DNA of 39,877 bases from Candidatus Fermentithermobacillaceae bacterium (GCA_012841375.1 DUUV01000138.1:1-39877); one strand, 5' to 3'. Numbered from the stretch's first letter, positions 1 through 8,022 are shown. Notes: generated by a model from the letters alone, not told the origin. Made by a program: numbers and translations.

Positions 1-744
1 ATGAATGTCCACGGAGTGAGGCCCGGAGACTCGGTCCTCATGATAGGATCCGGCAACATCGGCCTCATAGTGAGCTACCAGCTACTTCAGGCGGGCGTCC
101 GTGTCGCGGCGGTGGTCGAAGCCATGCCTACTATCGGAGGTTACGCCGTTCACGCCTCCAAAATCCGCAGGCTCGGAATTCCCATCATGACCAGGCACAC
201 CATCAAAGAAGCCTACGGCAAGGAACAGGTGGAGGGGGCCATCGTTTGGGAACTCGATGACAACTGGACCGGCATCCCCGGCACCGAAAAGGACCTCAAG
301 GTCGATGTAGTCTGTCTTGCCACCGGGCTTACGCCCCTAGGCGAGCTTCTGTGGCAGGCCGGAGCAGAGATGGCCTATATCCCCGAACTCGGTGGATTTG
401 TGCCCCTCTACGACGAGTCCATGGAGACCACCAAGAAGGGTGTCTTTGTGGCAGGTGACGTCGCCGGTATCGAGGAGGCGTCGACGGCTATGGCCGCAGG
501 CAGGATGGCCGGACTCTCGGCCGCACGCAGCTTGGGCAAAGTGCCGGATGCCGACTACGCCAGGCTAAGGGACGAGATAGCGGGCGAACTGGAAGGACTC
601 CGGTCCGGGCCGGCAGGCGCCAAGATCTTGAGCGGCATTGCCAAGATGAGGGCGATGGTGCGGTCGGTGGAGACAAGAGGTCTTGCGAAGACGAGTGACC
701 CGGGAGACACGGGCTCCAAGTCAGAGAAGGCGGTGGGAGCATGA
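1..744 (+). CDS. FAD/NAD(P)-binding oxidoreductase, alpha subunit of a multi-subunit amine/amino-acid dehydrogenase (5' truncated)
   Basis: This is the C-terminal half of a pyridine nucleotide-disulfide-type flavoprotein. Seen: a Rossmann motif GSGNIG at residues 16-21 of the visible part, a second dinucleotide-fold signature CLATGLTP near 105-112, and the FAD-binding GVFVAGDVAG at 147-156. The open frame starts at base 1, and the ATG there is probably an internal Met, because the first FAD-binding domain expected of this family is missing; the gene surely begins upstream of the window. The stop overlaps the next start (ATGA at 741-744), indicating translational coupling with the ferredoxin-like, BFD-like and DAO-type genes that follow. 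In sarcosine oxidase alpha, HcnB and dye-linked proline dehydrogenase alpha proteins this subunit carries electrons to NAD or another acceptor. The substrate cannot be read from this fragment. Confidence 0.8.
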   Translation: MNVHGVRPGDSVLMIGSGNIGLIVSYQLLQAGVRVAAVVEAMPTIGGYAVHASKIRRLGIPIMTRHTIKEAYGKEQVEGAIVWELDDNWTGIPGTEKDLKVDVVCLATGLTPLGELLWQAGAEMAYIPELGGFVPLYDESMETTKKGVFVAGDVAGIEEASTAMAAGRMAGLSAARSLGKVPDADYARLRDEIAGELEGLRSGPAGAKILSGIAKMRAMVRSVETRGLAKTSDPGDTGSKSEKAVGA

Positions 745-1253
745 GTACGCTTGTTACGACCGGAGTGCCTTCGGCCCAGGAAATCGCCGGGGTGACTCCA
801 CCCGAGGAAAGGCGCGCCAGAGGACCCTACGCGACCATAGAGTGCTTCCAGCGCATTCCGTGCGATCCGTGCCACCACAGCTGCCGCTTCGGAGCGATAC
901 AGGAGTTCGAGGACATAAACGACATACCCAAGATGGACTGGTCTAGGTGCACGGGATGTGGTTTGTGCGTCGCTGCGTGTCCCGGACTGGCCATTTTCGT
1001 GGTGGACGAGACATACAGCGAGACCGAATGCCTAATCGCCATTCCGTACGAGTTCGCTCCTTTGCCGGCTAAGGGGCAAGAAGTTGACCTTACCGATAGG
1101 GCCGGCATCGTAGTCGCGGAAGGAGTCGTGCAGCGCGTCGTGGCCGGGAAGAAGCCTTCGGGAACCCCGGTCGTCTGGGTGAGCGCGCCGAAGATCATGG
1201 CCACCGTTGTCCGCGGGTTTGCCCTGCGAAAGGAGGCCGGGGTCCATGGCTAA
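741..1253 (+). CDS. 4Fe-4S ferredoxin-type electron-transfer subunit
   Basis: A 170-residue protein with a ferredoxin domain in its first half. Two cysteine groups are visible: C35/C41/C44/C48 and the textbook CTGCGLCVAAC-P block at C70/C73/C76/C80, compatible with two [4Fe-4S] clusters. The remainder has no recognised motif and may be a small beta-rich interaction domain. The ATG overlaps the stop of the upstream flavoprotein by four bases, and the 3' end overlaps the next gene by eight bases, so the four genes are a tightly coupled operon. By analogy with heteromeric dye-linked L-proline dehydrogenases and related oxidases, it should wire the substrate-oxidising flavin subunit to the NAD(P)-type flavoprotein. 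Cytoplasmic; no signal peptide or membrane segment. Confidence 0.85.
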   Translation: MSTLVTTGVPSAQEIAGVTPPEERRARGPYATIECFQRIPCDPCHHSCRFGAIQEFEDINDIPKMDWSRCTGCGLCVAACPGLAIFVVDETYSETECLIAIPYEFAPLPAKGQEVDLTDRAGIVVAEGVVQRVVAGKKPSGTPVVWVSAPKIMATVVRGFALRKEAGVHG

Positions 1254-1536
1254 GACCGATGACGACATCATCGTCTGCAGGTGTGAGGATGTGACTCTCG
1301 GAGAGATCCGCCGCGCCATCGCCGAAGGCGCGACGACAATAGACGAGATACGCCGTATCACGCGGGCGGGGATGGGCCCCTGCCAGGGCCGCACGTGCCG
1401 CCAACTCATAGCTTCCGAGCTGGCCCGGAAGACCGGCAAGCCGGTTGCCGAAGTGTGGCCTTCCACGGTCAGGCCGCCCATGAAGCCCATCACCATGGGT
1501 AGCCTCGCCAAGATCGGAGAGGAGGGTGAAGAATGA
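1246..1536 (+). CDS. BFD-like [2Fe-2S]-binding subunit
   Basis: A 96-residue protein of the bacterioferritin-associated-ferredoxin-like (BFD) [2Fe-2S] family. The four ligands are clear: C11-x-C13 near the N terminus and C46-x4-C51 in GPCQGRTC, the spacing usual for the family. The start at ATG 1246 is chosen because an excellent ribosome binding site (AAAGGAGG, 1229-1236) sits nine bases upstream; a longer in-frame start at 1207 has no such site and would add residues encoded inside the previous gene. The 3' end overlaps the next gene by four bases (ATGA). In related operons this module is either a separate subunit or fused to the alpha flavoprotein, and it adds another redox centre to the dehydrogenase complex. 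Confidence 0.88.
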   Translation: MAKTDDDIIVCRCEDVTLGEIRRAIAEGATTIDEIRRITRAGMGPCQGRTCRQLIASELARKTGKPVAEVWPSTVRPPMKPITMGSLAKIGEEGEE

Positions 1537-2681
1537 GAGGCACGGCCGATGCCGTAGTGATAGGAGGGGGCGTGATCGGCGCCTCCACCGCGTACAACCT
1601 CCTCAAGCTTGGCATGAGGGACGTAGTCTTGTGTGAGAAGTCGACTTTTTGCAGCGGTTCGACCGGACGCTGCGGGGCCGGTGTGCGAGAGCAGTGGGGT
1701 TCCAAGGGGAACTGCCTGTTGGCCAAGGCTGCCATCGATAGGTTTGAGCAACTGGCAGACGAATTGAACTACCCCCACGACCTTGAGTTCAAACAGAAGG
1801 GCTACCTAATGCTCGCCCACACCGAGAAAGAGTGGGATCAGTTTCAGAAGAACGTCGAGCTGCAAAACTCTGTGGGCATCAACGCCAGGCTCTGCACCCC
1901 GGAAGAGGCGCGCCAAATCGTACCGGCGCTTAACACCGAGGGTATGCTCGGAGCTACCTTCAACGCCCGCGACGGGCACGCTAATCCGTTCCATGTGACC
2001 AGAGCATATCTCACCGCCGCCGAGAGGCTGGGGGCAGACATCAATTACTTCACCGAGGTCACCGGCATAGAGGTCAGCGGTGGCAAGGTAAAATCGGTGA
2101 TCACGGACAAAGGAGTCATCGAGACCCCTCTCGTCATAAATGCCGCCGGGCCTTGGGCGAAACCTGTGGGTGAGATGGTAGGCGTAAATTTGCCTCTCTA
2201 CACCCAGCGGCACCAGATCCTCGTCACGGAGCCTGTGGGATGGCTGCTCGATCCGATGGTCATGTCATTTTCCATCGGCATCTACTGCCAGCAGACGCCT
2301 CATGGATCCCTCGTCATGGGGATCGGAGACCCGCAAGAACCCAAGGGTTACGACATAGGCCATTCCTGGCAGTTCCTCCAGGAGATGTGCAGGATTATGA
2401 CCGGTTTGTTGCCCGTCCTCAAGGATGTGCGTGTAGTCCGCCAGTGGTCTGGGCTGTACACCATGACTCCCGACGCCCACCCGATTCTGGGCGGAGTCCC
2501 GGGGCTGGACGGCTATCTTCAGGCAGTCGGATTCAGCGGTCATGGTTTCATGCTGGCACCCGTGGTCGGTGAGATCATGGCCGAGATGGCCATGGGAAGA
2601 GACACCTGCCTCGACGTCAGGAACCTCGATGCGGGGCGGTTTGAGCGAGGAGAGTATAACGTAGAACCGTCGGTGGTCTAG
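1533..2681 (+). CDS. FAD-dependent oxidoreductase of the DAO family (sarcosine oxidase beta / proline dehydrogenase beta-like)
   Basis: A 382-residue DAO-superfamily flavoprotein, a normal length for the family. The N-terminal FAD-binding motif GGGVIG is at residues 11-16, followed by the GSTGRCGAGVR segment seen in sarcosine oxidase beta and glycine oxidase relatives; the C-terminal TPDAHPILGG and GFSGHGFMLAP signatures of the substrate/FAD domain are intact. It should be the catalytic subunit that oxidises a secondary amine or amino acid (proline, sarcosine, glycine or an opine) and pass electrons to the three coupled upstream subunits. The stop is TAG at 2679-2681; immediately afterwards the same frame continues through 48 codons of repeats (separate entry), an odd feature. 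The natural-looking C terminus argues that TAG is the usual stop. Substrate is inferred only by family. Confidence 0.87.
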   Translation: MRGTADAVVIGGGVIGASTAYNLLKLGMRDVVLCEKSTFCSGSTGRCGAGVREQWGSKGNCLLAKAAIDRFEQLADELNYPHDLEFKQKGYLMLAHTEKEWDQFQKNVELQNSVGINARLCTPEEARQIVPALNTEGMLGATFNARDGHANPFHVTRAYLTAAERLGADINYFTEVTGIEVSGGKVKSVITDKGVIETPLVINAAGPWAKPVGEMVGVNLPLYTQRHQILVTEPVGWLLDPMVMSFSIGIYCQQTPHGSLVMGIGDPQEPKGYDIGHSWQFLQEMCRIMTGLLPVLKDVRVVRQWSGLYTMTPDAHPILGGVPGLDGYLQAVGFSGHGFMLAPVVGEIMAEMAMGRDTCLDVRNLDAGRFERGEYNVEPSVV

Positions 2682-2684
2682 GAA

Positions 2685-2828
2685 GAGGTCACTCCGGGGA
2701 AAGAGGTCACTCCGGGCAAAGAGGTCACTCCGGGCAAAGAGGGCACTCTGGGAAAAGAGGCACCCGGGAAAGAGGCACCCGGGAAAGAGGCACCCGGGAA
2801 AGAGGCACCCGGGAAAGAGGCACCGTAA
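2685..2828 (+). repeat. Tandem 18-bp and 15-bp repeats in frame with the preceding gene
   Basis: Four consecutive 18-bp units (first one GAGGTCACTCCGGGGAAA, starting at 2685, 2703, 2721 and 2739) are followed by four identical 15-bp units GAGGCACCCGGGAAA (2757, 2772, 2787, 2802) and a partial fifth unit. All unit lengths are multiples of three. Read in the frame of the upstream DAO-type gene, past its TAG stop, they give repeats of EVTPGK and then EAPGK, ending at a TAA at 2826-2828. The stretch could be a 3'-untranslated minisatellite, or a hydrophilic C-terminal tail reached only by readthrough. It is not a CRISPR array: units are contiguous without spacers. Confidence 0.9.
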
Positions 2829-2836
2829 GGAAAGAC

Positions 2837-2917
2837 GCCGGGCACTGATCGTCGAGTTTGGTCGCGGACATATCCGTCCGGGTCCTTTCTCGCGCCGTTC
2901 GGTGCCCGGCTTGTTTT
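2837..2917 (+). terminator. Long-range stem with T-rich tail, probable operon terminator
   Basis: GCCGGGCAC (2837-2845) is perfectly complementary to GTGCCCGGC (2902-2910), and the stem can be extended inward by three more pairs including one G-U. TTGTTTT follows at 2911-2917. The enclosed 50-odd bases can form a smaller hairpin (CGGA-CATA-TCCG). The arrangement fits the end of the dehydrogenase operon. A structured RNA with another role is possible because the loop is long. The remaining bases up to 3034 hold no gene I can support. Confidence 0.5.
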
Positions 2918-3034
2918 GGCATGAATACTGCACTTCTACTTGTGAAGAGTGGAGGAATCCGATCTACCGACATCGAAGTCTGACTTCATAGGATAGGCCC
3001 GTTCTACAAAGATTCGAATGTAGGAGGGAATCCG

Positions 3035-4228
3035 GTGGAGGTTCAGGCTATAATCGACGAACTGGCGCAGGCAATCCGGCGCCCCATAACCCTTGAGGAC
3101 GCAGGAGGGCGGTTGGTAGCGTATTCAGCCCATGAGCAGCCTGTGGACTCCGTCAGAGTAGAAACCCTCCTCAGAAGAGGCGCGTCAGAGGCGACTCTGA
3201 AGTCGCTCAAAGAGCGAGGTGTGTATGAGTCAATAGAAAAGAGCCCCGGCGTAGCTTTTGTAGAAGGCATTGCCGAGATAGGGTTCTCTCCACGAGTCGC
3301 CCTTGCCCTCAAAGCCGGAGATACGGTCCTCGGATACCTCTGGGTGATAAACGGGAAAACGCCGCTGGCTACCCACGTTGAGCACGCGCTCCTTCGCGCC
3401 AGGCAGCAGCTGGTCCAGGCTCTTCAGAGGCGCGGGGTTACACTTGATGTCAGGCAAAAGCAGCGAGAGGATATCCTCTCCGATCTGGTGCGCGGGGGCC
3501 AGAGAGATATGGACGGCCTTCAGTCGGCCCTCCGGGCCGAGGGATGGTACGGTGAGGCGCCTTTCCAGGTCATGATAGTGCGCGATAAGAAAGGGGGGCG
3601 CGCGCACCAGGTATTCAAGGAGACCGAACCCCTCCTGGGCGAAGCCGTCCCGGCCTCGTTGAGGGGTGTCTTGAGGGATGACGTGGTCGTGATGCTCTCG
3701 GGCGCCGACGTCCAGGGCGTAAATCGCCTGGCTAACGCCATAGCCGACCGGTATGCAAAGATGGGACGGGAAGTCTCGGTCGGCATTGGTGGCGAGTGCG
3801 ATGAACTGGCTCACCTCAAGCGAAGTTACTCGGAAGCCTCGGAGGCCATTGCCTTGGGTGCCAAGTTTCGCTCGGAATCAGGTTGCTTCGACTATCGAGC
3901 CCTGGCGCCCTACGATCTCTTGTCATGCTTGGCGACCTGTAAGAAGCACTCATCATTCGGCAGGGATGCCGTATCCAAGCTTGTGACGTACGACGAGCTC
4001 CATAGATCCGAGCTTTTCGATACCCTCGAAACATATCTGGACTTCTACGGCAGGCGCAAGACGGCTGCCGAGAGGTTGAACATCCACCCAAACACACTCG
4101 ACTACAGAATCCGCAAGGTCCGGGAGCTCACCGGGATGGATCCCGATGATCCTGATTCACGGCTGGTGCTTCATGTGTGGACAAAGGCCATGCGTTTCTC
4201 CCGCCACAGTGTTTTTGCCGAGACGTAA
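3035..4228 (+). CDS. PucR/CdaR-family transcriptional regulator
   Basis: A 397-residue regulator. Residues about 1-135 look like the GAF-type sensor half, the middle (about 165-290) resembles the CdaR GGDEF-like domain, and the C terminus (about 335-390) carries the PucR-type helix-turn-helix, with TAAERLNIHPNTLDYRIRK as the recognisable core. The start is GTG at 3035, preceded by TAGGAGGG at 3021-3028; the ORF lacks a better ATG. Members of this family act as ligand-responsive activators of nitrogen and amino-acid catabolism (for example PutR for proline and PucR for purines in Bacillus). Its position directly downstream of the dehydrogenase operon, on the same strand but after a likely terminator, suggests that it controls that operon. 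The ligand is inference. Confidence 0.87.
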   Translation: MEVQAIIDELAQAIRRPITLEDAGGRLVAYSAHEQPVDSVRVETLLRRGASEATLKSLKERGVYESIEKSPGVAFVEGIAEIGFSPRVALALKAGDTVLGYLWVINGKTPLATHVEHALLRARQQLVQALQRRGVTLDVRQKQREDILSDLVRGGQRDMDGLQSALRAEGWYGEAPFQVMIVRDKKGGRAHQVFKETEPLLGEAVPASLRGVLRDDVVVMLSGADVQGVNRLANAIADRYAKMGREVSVGIGGECDELAHLKRSYSEASEAIALGAKFRSESGCFDYRALAPYDLLSCLATCKKHSSFGRDAVSKLVTYDELHRSELFDTLETYLDFYGRRKTAAERLNIHPNTLDYRIRKVRELTGMDPDDPDSRLVLHVWTKAMRFSRHSVFAET

Positions 4229-4493
4229 TCAAGAGGCGACATTCCTTGAGAGGACCGGGCGGATGAGAACACATTCTACGGTATGCTGGAGTATCCCATG
4301 CGGGTGAAAGCCTACGCCTGGAACAACTATAGGAGCGCCTCTCTGGCGGCCCAACTCGCGAGCCTATCCGGACGGGCGGTCAAACCGGATTTACGTACTA
4401 GTTCTTCTCAAGATGATTTTCGTTTCACCTAACTGGAAGGAAAATCTACCCAAATTGGAGTAGGGGAGAGTCTGAGAACGGGGGGCGGTACTA
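4229..4493. other. Intergenic stretch with a possible short protein remnant
   Basis: No full gene. One frame from 4250 reads openly to a stop at about 4430 and contains a Met at 4283; the 49-residue translation from that Met looks protein-like but has no convincing ribosome binding site and matches nothing I recognise. It may be the decayed end of a gene. No clear terminator or promoter is visible. Confidence 0.35.
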
Positions 4494-6290
4494 ATGATGA
4501 TTGAGTCCCATGAGAACTCAGGACCGGATGAGGTAGTCCGGCAGGAATCAAATGGCCCGGAAAATAGGCCAGAAGCTTTAGCGCAGGTATTTAGGGAATT
4601 TGACGCGAAGTGTGCCGATCTGTCTTTCCGGCTGTCTTCCAGCCGCAAGTATGAGGAAACGGCAGTTATCCCGGGTATCGGGGAGAGAGACTGGGCGAGG
4701 TCACAGTGGCAGGGCCTTCTCAATGAAGCTCAAGCCCTTGAGGCCACCGATCCCGTGCTGTCGCTCCTCAAGGACAATTTTCTAGAGTTCTTATCCGCCA
4801 GGATTTCGGGCGTTGACACTGCCTACAGGCATCCCGCGCGGTTCATGAGAGGTCAGACTTACTTCATTGACCGGCTGTTCCGGCAGGATTCCCGCTCGGC
4901 CAGCGAGCGCTTTCGCATATTCAAGAAGCGGTTCCGGCAGATCGACGAGGTCTGGGAGGGAACCAAATCGTTGATTGGCACTGTACCACCTGACAAGAGG
5001 CGGGAGGTCGCAGTGGCCTGCAGGGTAATGGGCAGGGTAGCCGGCCAACTCGCCGGCAGAGTCCCGCAGTATCTTGGTGGCCTGTCTGACAGCGAGGCGC
5101 AGGATGTTAGAGCAATGCTCCGGAGACTTTCCGCCAAAGCCATAGGATGGGAAGCCGAAGCGAGCAGGGGACGCCTTGGGGCGGTTTCACGCCCCATTCA
5201 GGATAAGAGCCCCGCTCTTGGGCGGGCTTCCGGTTCGGCGTCCGGCGCGGGCCCTCGGGACGAATCTCTTGGCAACCGTTCCTCTGACGAGGCCAGGGCC
5301 GCGTACGAGAGGGTTCTCGGGGAGGAACTCGGTGTTCAACTAAGCGAGCTCTTGAGATGGCACGAGTCGGAGATAGAGGCCACCCGGCAAGAGATGATGG
5401 AGGCAGCCGCCAAGGTGGATGGCAGCGTCAGGACCCCAGGCGATGTATCGGAAATGCTGCTTCGCGTCGCCGGCCCGGCAGACACCGTCGAGGAGATGTT
5501 CCGGCGGATGGAGGAGTATGTCGCAGTCGCCAAAGAGGCCTCAAAGCAGGGGTACGTTGACCTCCCCGAGGAGACTTGCCTGGTAAGGCCAACTCCCGAG
5601 CAGACCCGGGACGACTACCCGTGGGGAGGATACGGTGGGGGCTGCCGGCTGAGACGTCCTCTTGTGGGTGAGTGTTTCTTGAACGACACCAACTTCCGCG
5701 CAGTGACCGACGGTTGGCTCAAGATGATGGCTATCCACGAGTGCTATCCGGGCCATCATGCGCAGTTCGTAAGGTCGGTCCTGGATCCCCTTCCTGAAAC
5801 GGTGGCCATGGGGGCAAGGTCGGTTCCCCTTACGGAAGGTACCGCCCACAGGTCCGAGAAGCTTTTGGAAGGCATATTTCCCGATCCCGCGTTCCCTGTG
5901 TTCGTCCGGCTCCGCCGCCACCATACGGCTGTGAGGATCAAAGCCGATCTATACCTGCACTATTTTGGGAGGCCGGTAGAAGACGCGGTTCAGCTGTATG
6001 TAGATGAGCTCGGGTTCGATTGGAACACGGCCAGGGGCCAGGTCCTGTACCAAGAGAGGAATCCCGGGTATATGACCTGCTACTACTATGGCATGAAGCG
6101 CCTTGAGGAACTTCAGGCCCTGTACATGCCGGACGACAAGGAGTTCACGCGCACTCTCTTCTCGGTCGGGCGGATTAGTCTCGCGAGTCTGGAGAAGTTC
6201 CTGAAACTCGAGCCATCAGACCGGCTGAGATTCCAGACGGGCTTCAGCAGTCTATTGGGCCAGGACGGCCGTGAACCAGCACTCGTCTGA
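4494..6290 (+). CDS. DUF885-family protein, putative metallopeptidase
   Basis: A 598-residue cytoplasmic protein of the DUF885 family, a typical length. The family hallmark, an HE...GHH metal-binding-like motif, is intact at residues 415-422 (HECYPGHH), within a long alpha-helical protein. A second conserved-looking block TEGTAHRSEKL follows about 35 residues later. There is no signal peptide. The start at ATG 4494 has only a weak purine-rich site upstream, and the adjacent ATG 4497 is equally possible. The 3' end overlaps the convergent glycosyltransferase gene by 39 bases. DUF885 proteins are predicted zinc-dependent peptidases related to carboxypeptidases, but the substrate is not known and I cannot assign one here. 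Confidence 0.85.
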   Translation: MMIESHENSGPDEVVRQESNGPENRPEALAQVFREFDAKCADLSFRLSSSRKYEETAVIPGIGERDWARSQWQGLLNEAQALEATDPVLSLLKDNFLEFLSARISGVDTAYRHPARFMRGQTYFIDRLFRQDSRSASERFRIFKKRFRQIDEVWEGTKSLIGTVPPDKRREVAVACRVMGRVAGQLAGRVPQYLGGLSDSEAQDVRAMLRRLSAKAIGWEAEASRGRLGAVSRPIQDKSPALGRASGSASGAGPRDESLGNRSSDEARAAYERVLGEELGVQLSELLRWHESEIEATRQEMMEAAAKVDGSVRTPGDVSEMLLRVAGPADTVEEMFRRMEEYVAVAKEASKQGYVDLPEETCLVRPTPEQTRDDYPWGGYGGGCRLRRPLVGECFLNDTNFRAVTDGWLKMMAIHECYPGHHAQFVRSVLDPLPETVAMGARSVPLTEGTAHRSEKLLEGIFPDPAFPVFVRLRRHHTAVRIKADLYLHYFGRPVEDAVQLYVDELGFDWNTARGQVLYQERNPGYMTCYYYGMKRLEELQALYMPDDKEFTRTLFSVGRISLASLEKFLKLEPSDRLRFQTGFSSLLGQDGREPALV

Positions 6291-7592
6291 GTAGAACTCC
6301 GGCTTTGGGTCTTCCATGAATCCGTGGTTCCTGACGAGTTTCAAGAACCCGTCGAGGAACGGCTCCTTACCCAGCGGGGGGGCGTATGCCGTTTTGGTGT
6401 TTGTCACCTCGAAGCCGGCCTCTTCGAACCAGAGAAGTACATCGTCCGGCGCCGCGCAAGGGCCCCAAGCCGGACGAGGGTAGGTGGGAGGAGGCGCCGT
6501 AAGGAGGAGAGGCAAGAGGCGCGAGAGAGCCCAAGCGTTTCGCACGCACGCCAGCAGTACCCCGCCTTCGGCCAGAAGCGGCTTTAGGCGCTTGAGATAG
6601 GCAACGGGATTAGTCATGCACTCAAGGTGCCAAATGGCGATGACTAGGTCGTATGGCCGGTGAGCCGCCGCTTCCTTGAGACTCTTCAGTATGTGGAGGC
6701 TCGTTCCATCACAGGTGTCAGATTGGCTTCCGGCCAGGCCCGGCTTCCCTGACTCGTGTCCGGCCGGAGTTCCGCAATAGGTGAGTGCCACCGCCCGGAG
6801 GCGGCGGTCCTCCTCTACTCCGGTTGCCAGCCGGGCACCCCTTGCGGCGCACTCCAGTAGTGTGGCGCCTGTCCGGGCTCGTACGTCCAGCACTTTCTTG
6901 CCGGCCACGTCCACGAGGCCAAGGACGTCCCTGCGCGGATGCGCGGCCATCGGGTCATCCAGCCCCCACTTGGTGCACATCCTCCTGGCTTCTCCGTCAA
7001 GTATGCGTACACGTTCCGGCTCGCCTTGCAGCGGGTGTCTCGGACCATTCCTGTGGATATAGACATCGCCGGCGATGTATGCCCTCCGGCCGGAGTGAGC
7101 AAGGCGCAGGCAGAAATCGTCATCGGCAAACCCTTCGGACCCAAACCGCTCATCGAAGCCGCCCACATCAACGAACGCGTCTCTTTTCACCAGCATAGGT
7201 GTGATCGCGATCCTCACCGAGGGTCTCCACCTCGTGGGGTCCGGCGAGAGGACGGTTCCCGGAGTAAGCGCCACCGACGCGTTCTGCAGGCCGGCGGCCA
7301 TATTGCAGAGGGGACCGACCGCTCCCGCGCCCGTACCCTGGGCGCAGGCGATCAGCCGGTCGAGCCATCCGGGACCCGGGACGGTGTCGGCCGTGAGGAA
7401 AACCAGGTACTCTCCGGACGCGGACGAGGCGGCCCGGTTCAGGGCTTCGGGCAAGGTGAGAATTCTTCCGCGGAGGCTCCGGGCAGGCGCCTCCAAGACC
7501 TCATGCTCTTGAGACGTCACCGACTCAATGGTCTCGACACAGTGAGCCAGTTGTTCGCTTCCGTCGAACGAAAACACAATGATGCTTACCAT
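6252..7592 (-). CDS. Fusion of family-2 glycosyltransferase and SAM-dependent methyltransferase
   Basis: A 446-residue two-domain protein. Residues about 1-200 are a GT-A fold glycosyltransferase: opening strand MVSIIVFSFDG, the acidic site in FLTADTVPGPGW standing for the DxD region, and the later GGFDERFGSEGFADDDFCLRL acceptor-side motif split across about residues 143-163. Residues about 218-440 are a class I methyltransferase: the motif I strand KKVLDVRARTG is degenerate (no GxGxG), followed by DLVIAIWHLECM and a KPLLAEGGVLLACVRN post-motif. ATG 7592 has AGAGGGA upstream. It probably modifies a surface glycan or glycopeptide. No other sugar genes are adjacent, so the pathway is unclear, and the weak motif I leaves methyltransferase activity in doubt. 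Confidence 0.8.
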   Translation of the reverse strand: MVSIIVFSFDGSEQLAHCVETIESVTSQEHEVLEAPARSLRGRILTLPEALNRAASSASGEYLVFLTADTVPGPGWLDRLIACAQGTGAGAVGPLCNMAAGLQNASVALTPGTVLSPDPTRWRPSVRIAITPMLVKRDAFVDVGGFDERFGSEGFADDDFCLRLAHSGRRAYIAGDVYIHRNGPRHPLQGEPERVRILDGEARRMCTKWGLDDPMAAHPRRDVLGLVDVAGKKVLDVRARTGATLLECAARGARLATGVEEDRRLRAVALTYCGTPAGHESGKPGLAGSQSDTCDGTSLHILKSLKEAAAHRPYDLVIAIWHLECMTNPVAYLKRLKPLLAEGGVLLACVRNAWALSRLLPLLLTAPPPTYPRPAWGPCAAPDDVLLWFEEAGFEVTNTKTAYAPPLGKEPFLDGFLKLVRNHGFMEDPKPEFYSDECWFTAVLAQ

Positions 7593-7708
7593 ATATACGA
7601 TCCCTCTCGAGGGGCATTCTGCTGCGCATCCGCCACGAGGTCGCGGACCACACTATCCTATGAACCCTTGATCGGCATCGTTACGGCGTTTCGGTCCCAT
7701 TTTGGGAT

Positions 7709-7737
7709 TTCACTTCGCCGCTCAAACGTGGTATATT
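7709..7737 (+). promoter_or_regulatory. SigA-type promoter for the serS T-box leader
   Basis: A -35 box TTCACT (7709-7714) and a -10 box TATATT (7732-7737) are separated by 17 bases, which places the transcript start near 7744, just before the first conserved T-box element. Matches to consensus are 4/6 and 5/6. Confidence 0.6.
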
Positions 7738-7744
7738 CTTCGAA

Positions 7745-8007
7745 AGCCGATGACGGGAGAGTAGGCGCGTGGTTGGGCCTCAGAGAGCCGCCGGACGGTG
7801 AGAGGCGGTGCCGGACACGCGAACGAACAGCACCCTGAGGCGTGAGGAACAAAGGGACAGGTGGCGGCCGTTGCTACCACGTTCGCGAGTATTCCTCACC
7901 GGGTGTTCCCGTTATAGGACATAGAGGCCGCCCTTACCGGCGGCGAAGCAGGGTGGCACCACGAGAGCAGGCGGGTCTCGTCCTTGAGACGGCCTGCTCC
8001 TTCATTT
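7745..8007 (+). promoter_or_regulatory. T-box leader (serine, specifier AGC) controlling serS
   Basis: A canonical tRNA-sensing T-box leader. Seen: the stem I start GATGACGGGAGAGTAG (from 7749), containing K-turn and AGAGTA loop elements; the 3' side of the specifier loop GAAC-AGC-ACC with AGC at 7829-7831, a serine codon; the conserved T-box AGGGTGGCACCACG (7950-7963); and a terminator with GAGCAGGC (7965-7972) paired to GCCTGCTC (7992-7999), an inner GTCTC/GAGAC pair, and a T-rich tail to 8007. The TGGC inside the T-box bulge would pair with the GCCA end of a tRNA with discriminator G, as expected for tRNA-Ser. Uncharged tRNA-Ser should stabilise the antiterminator and switch serS on. Confidence 0.93.
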
Positions 8008-8022
8008 CAGGGGGGTCTGGTC

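Noticed and set aside
2679-2681. TAG as pyrrolysine codon
   Set aside because: No Pyl genes or methylamine methyltransferase context is visible; the upstream protein has a natural end.
2685-2828. CRISPR-like array
   Set aside because: Units are directly contiguous, with no spacers and no cas genes nearby.
2265-2933. Minus-strand frame with CLFPG repeats
   Set aside because: It is the antisense reading of the tandem repeat and the DAO gene; no ribosome binding site and codon use unlike real genes.
4283-4432. 49-residue frame before the DUF885 gene
   Set aside because: No binding site and no family; kept only as a possible remnant.
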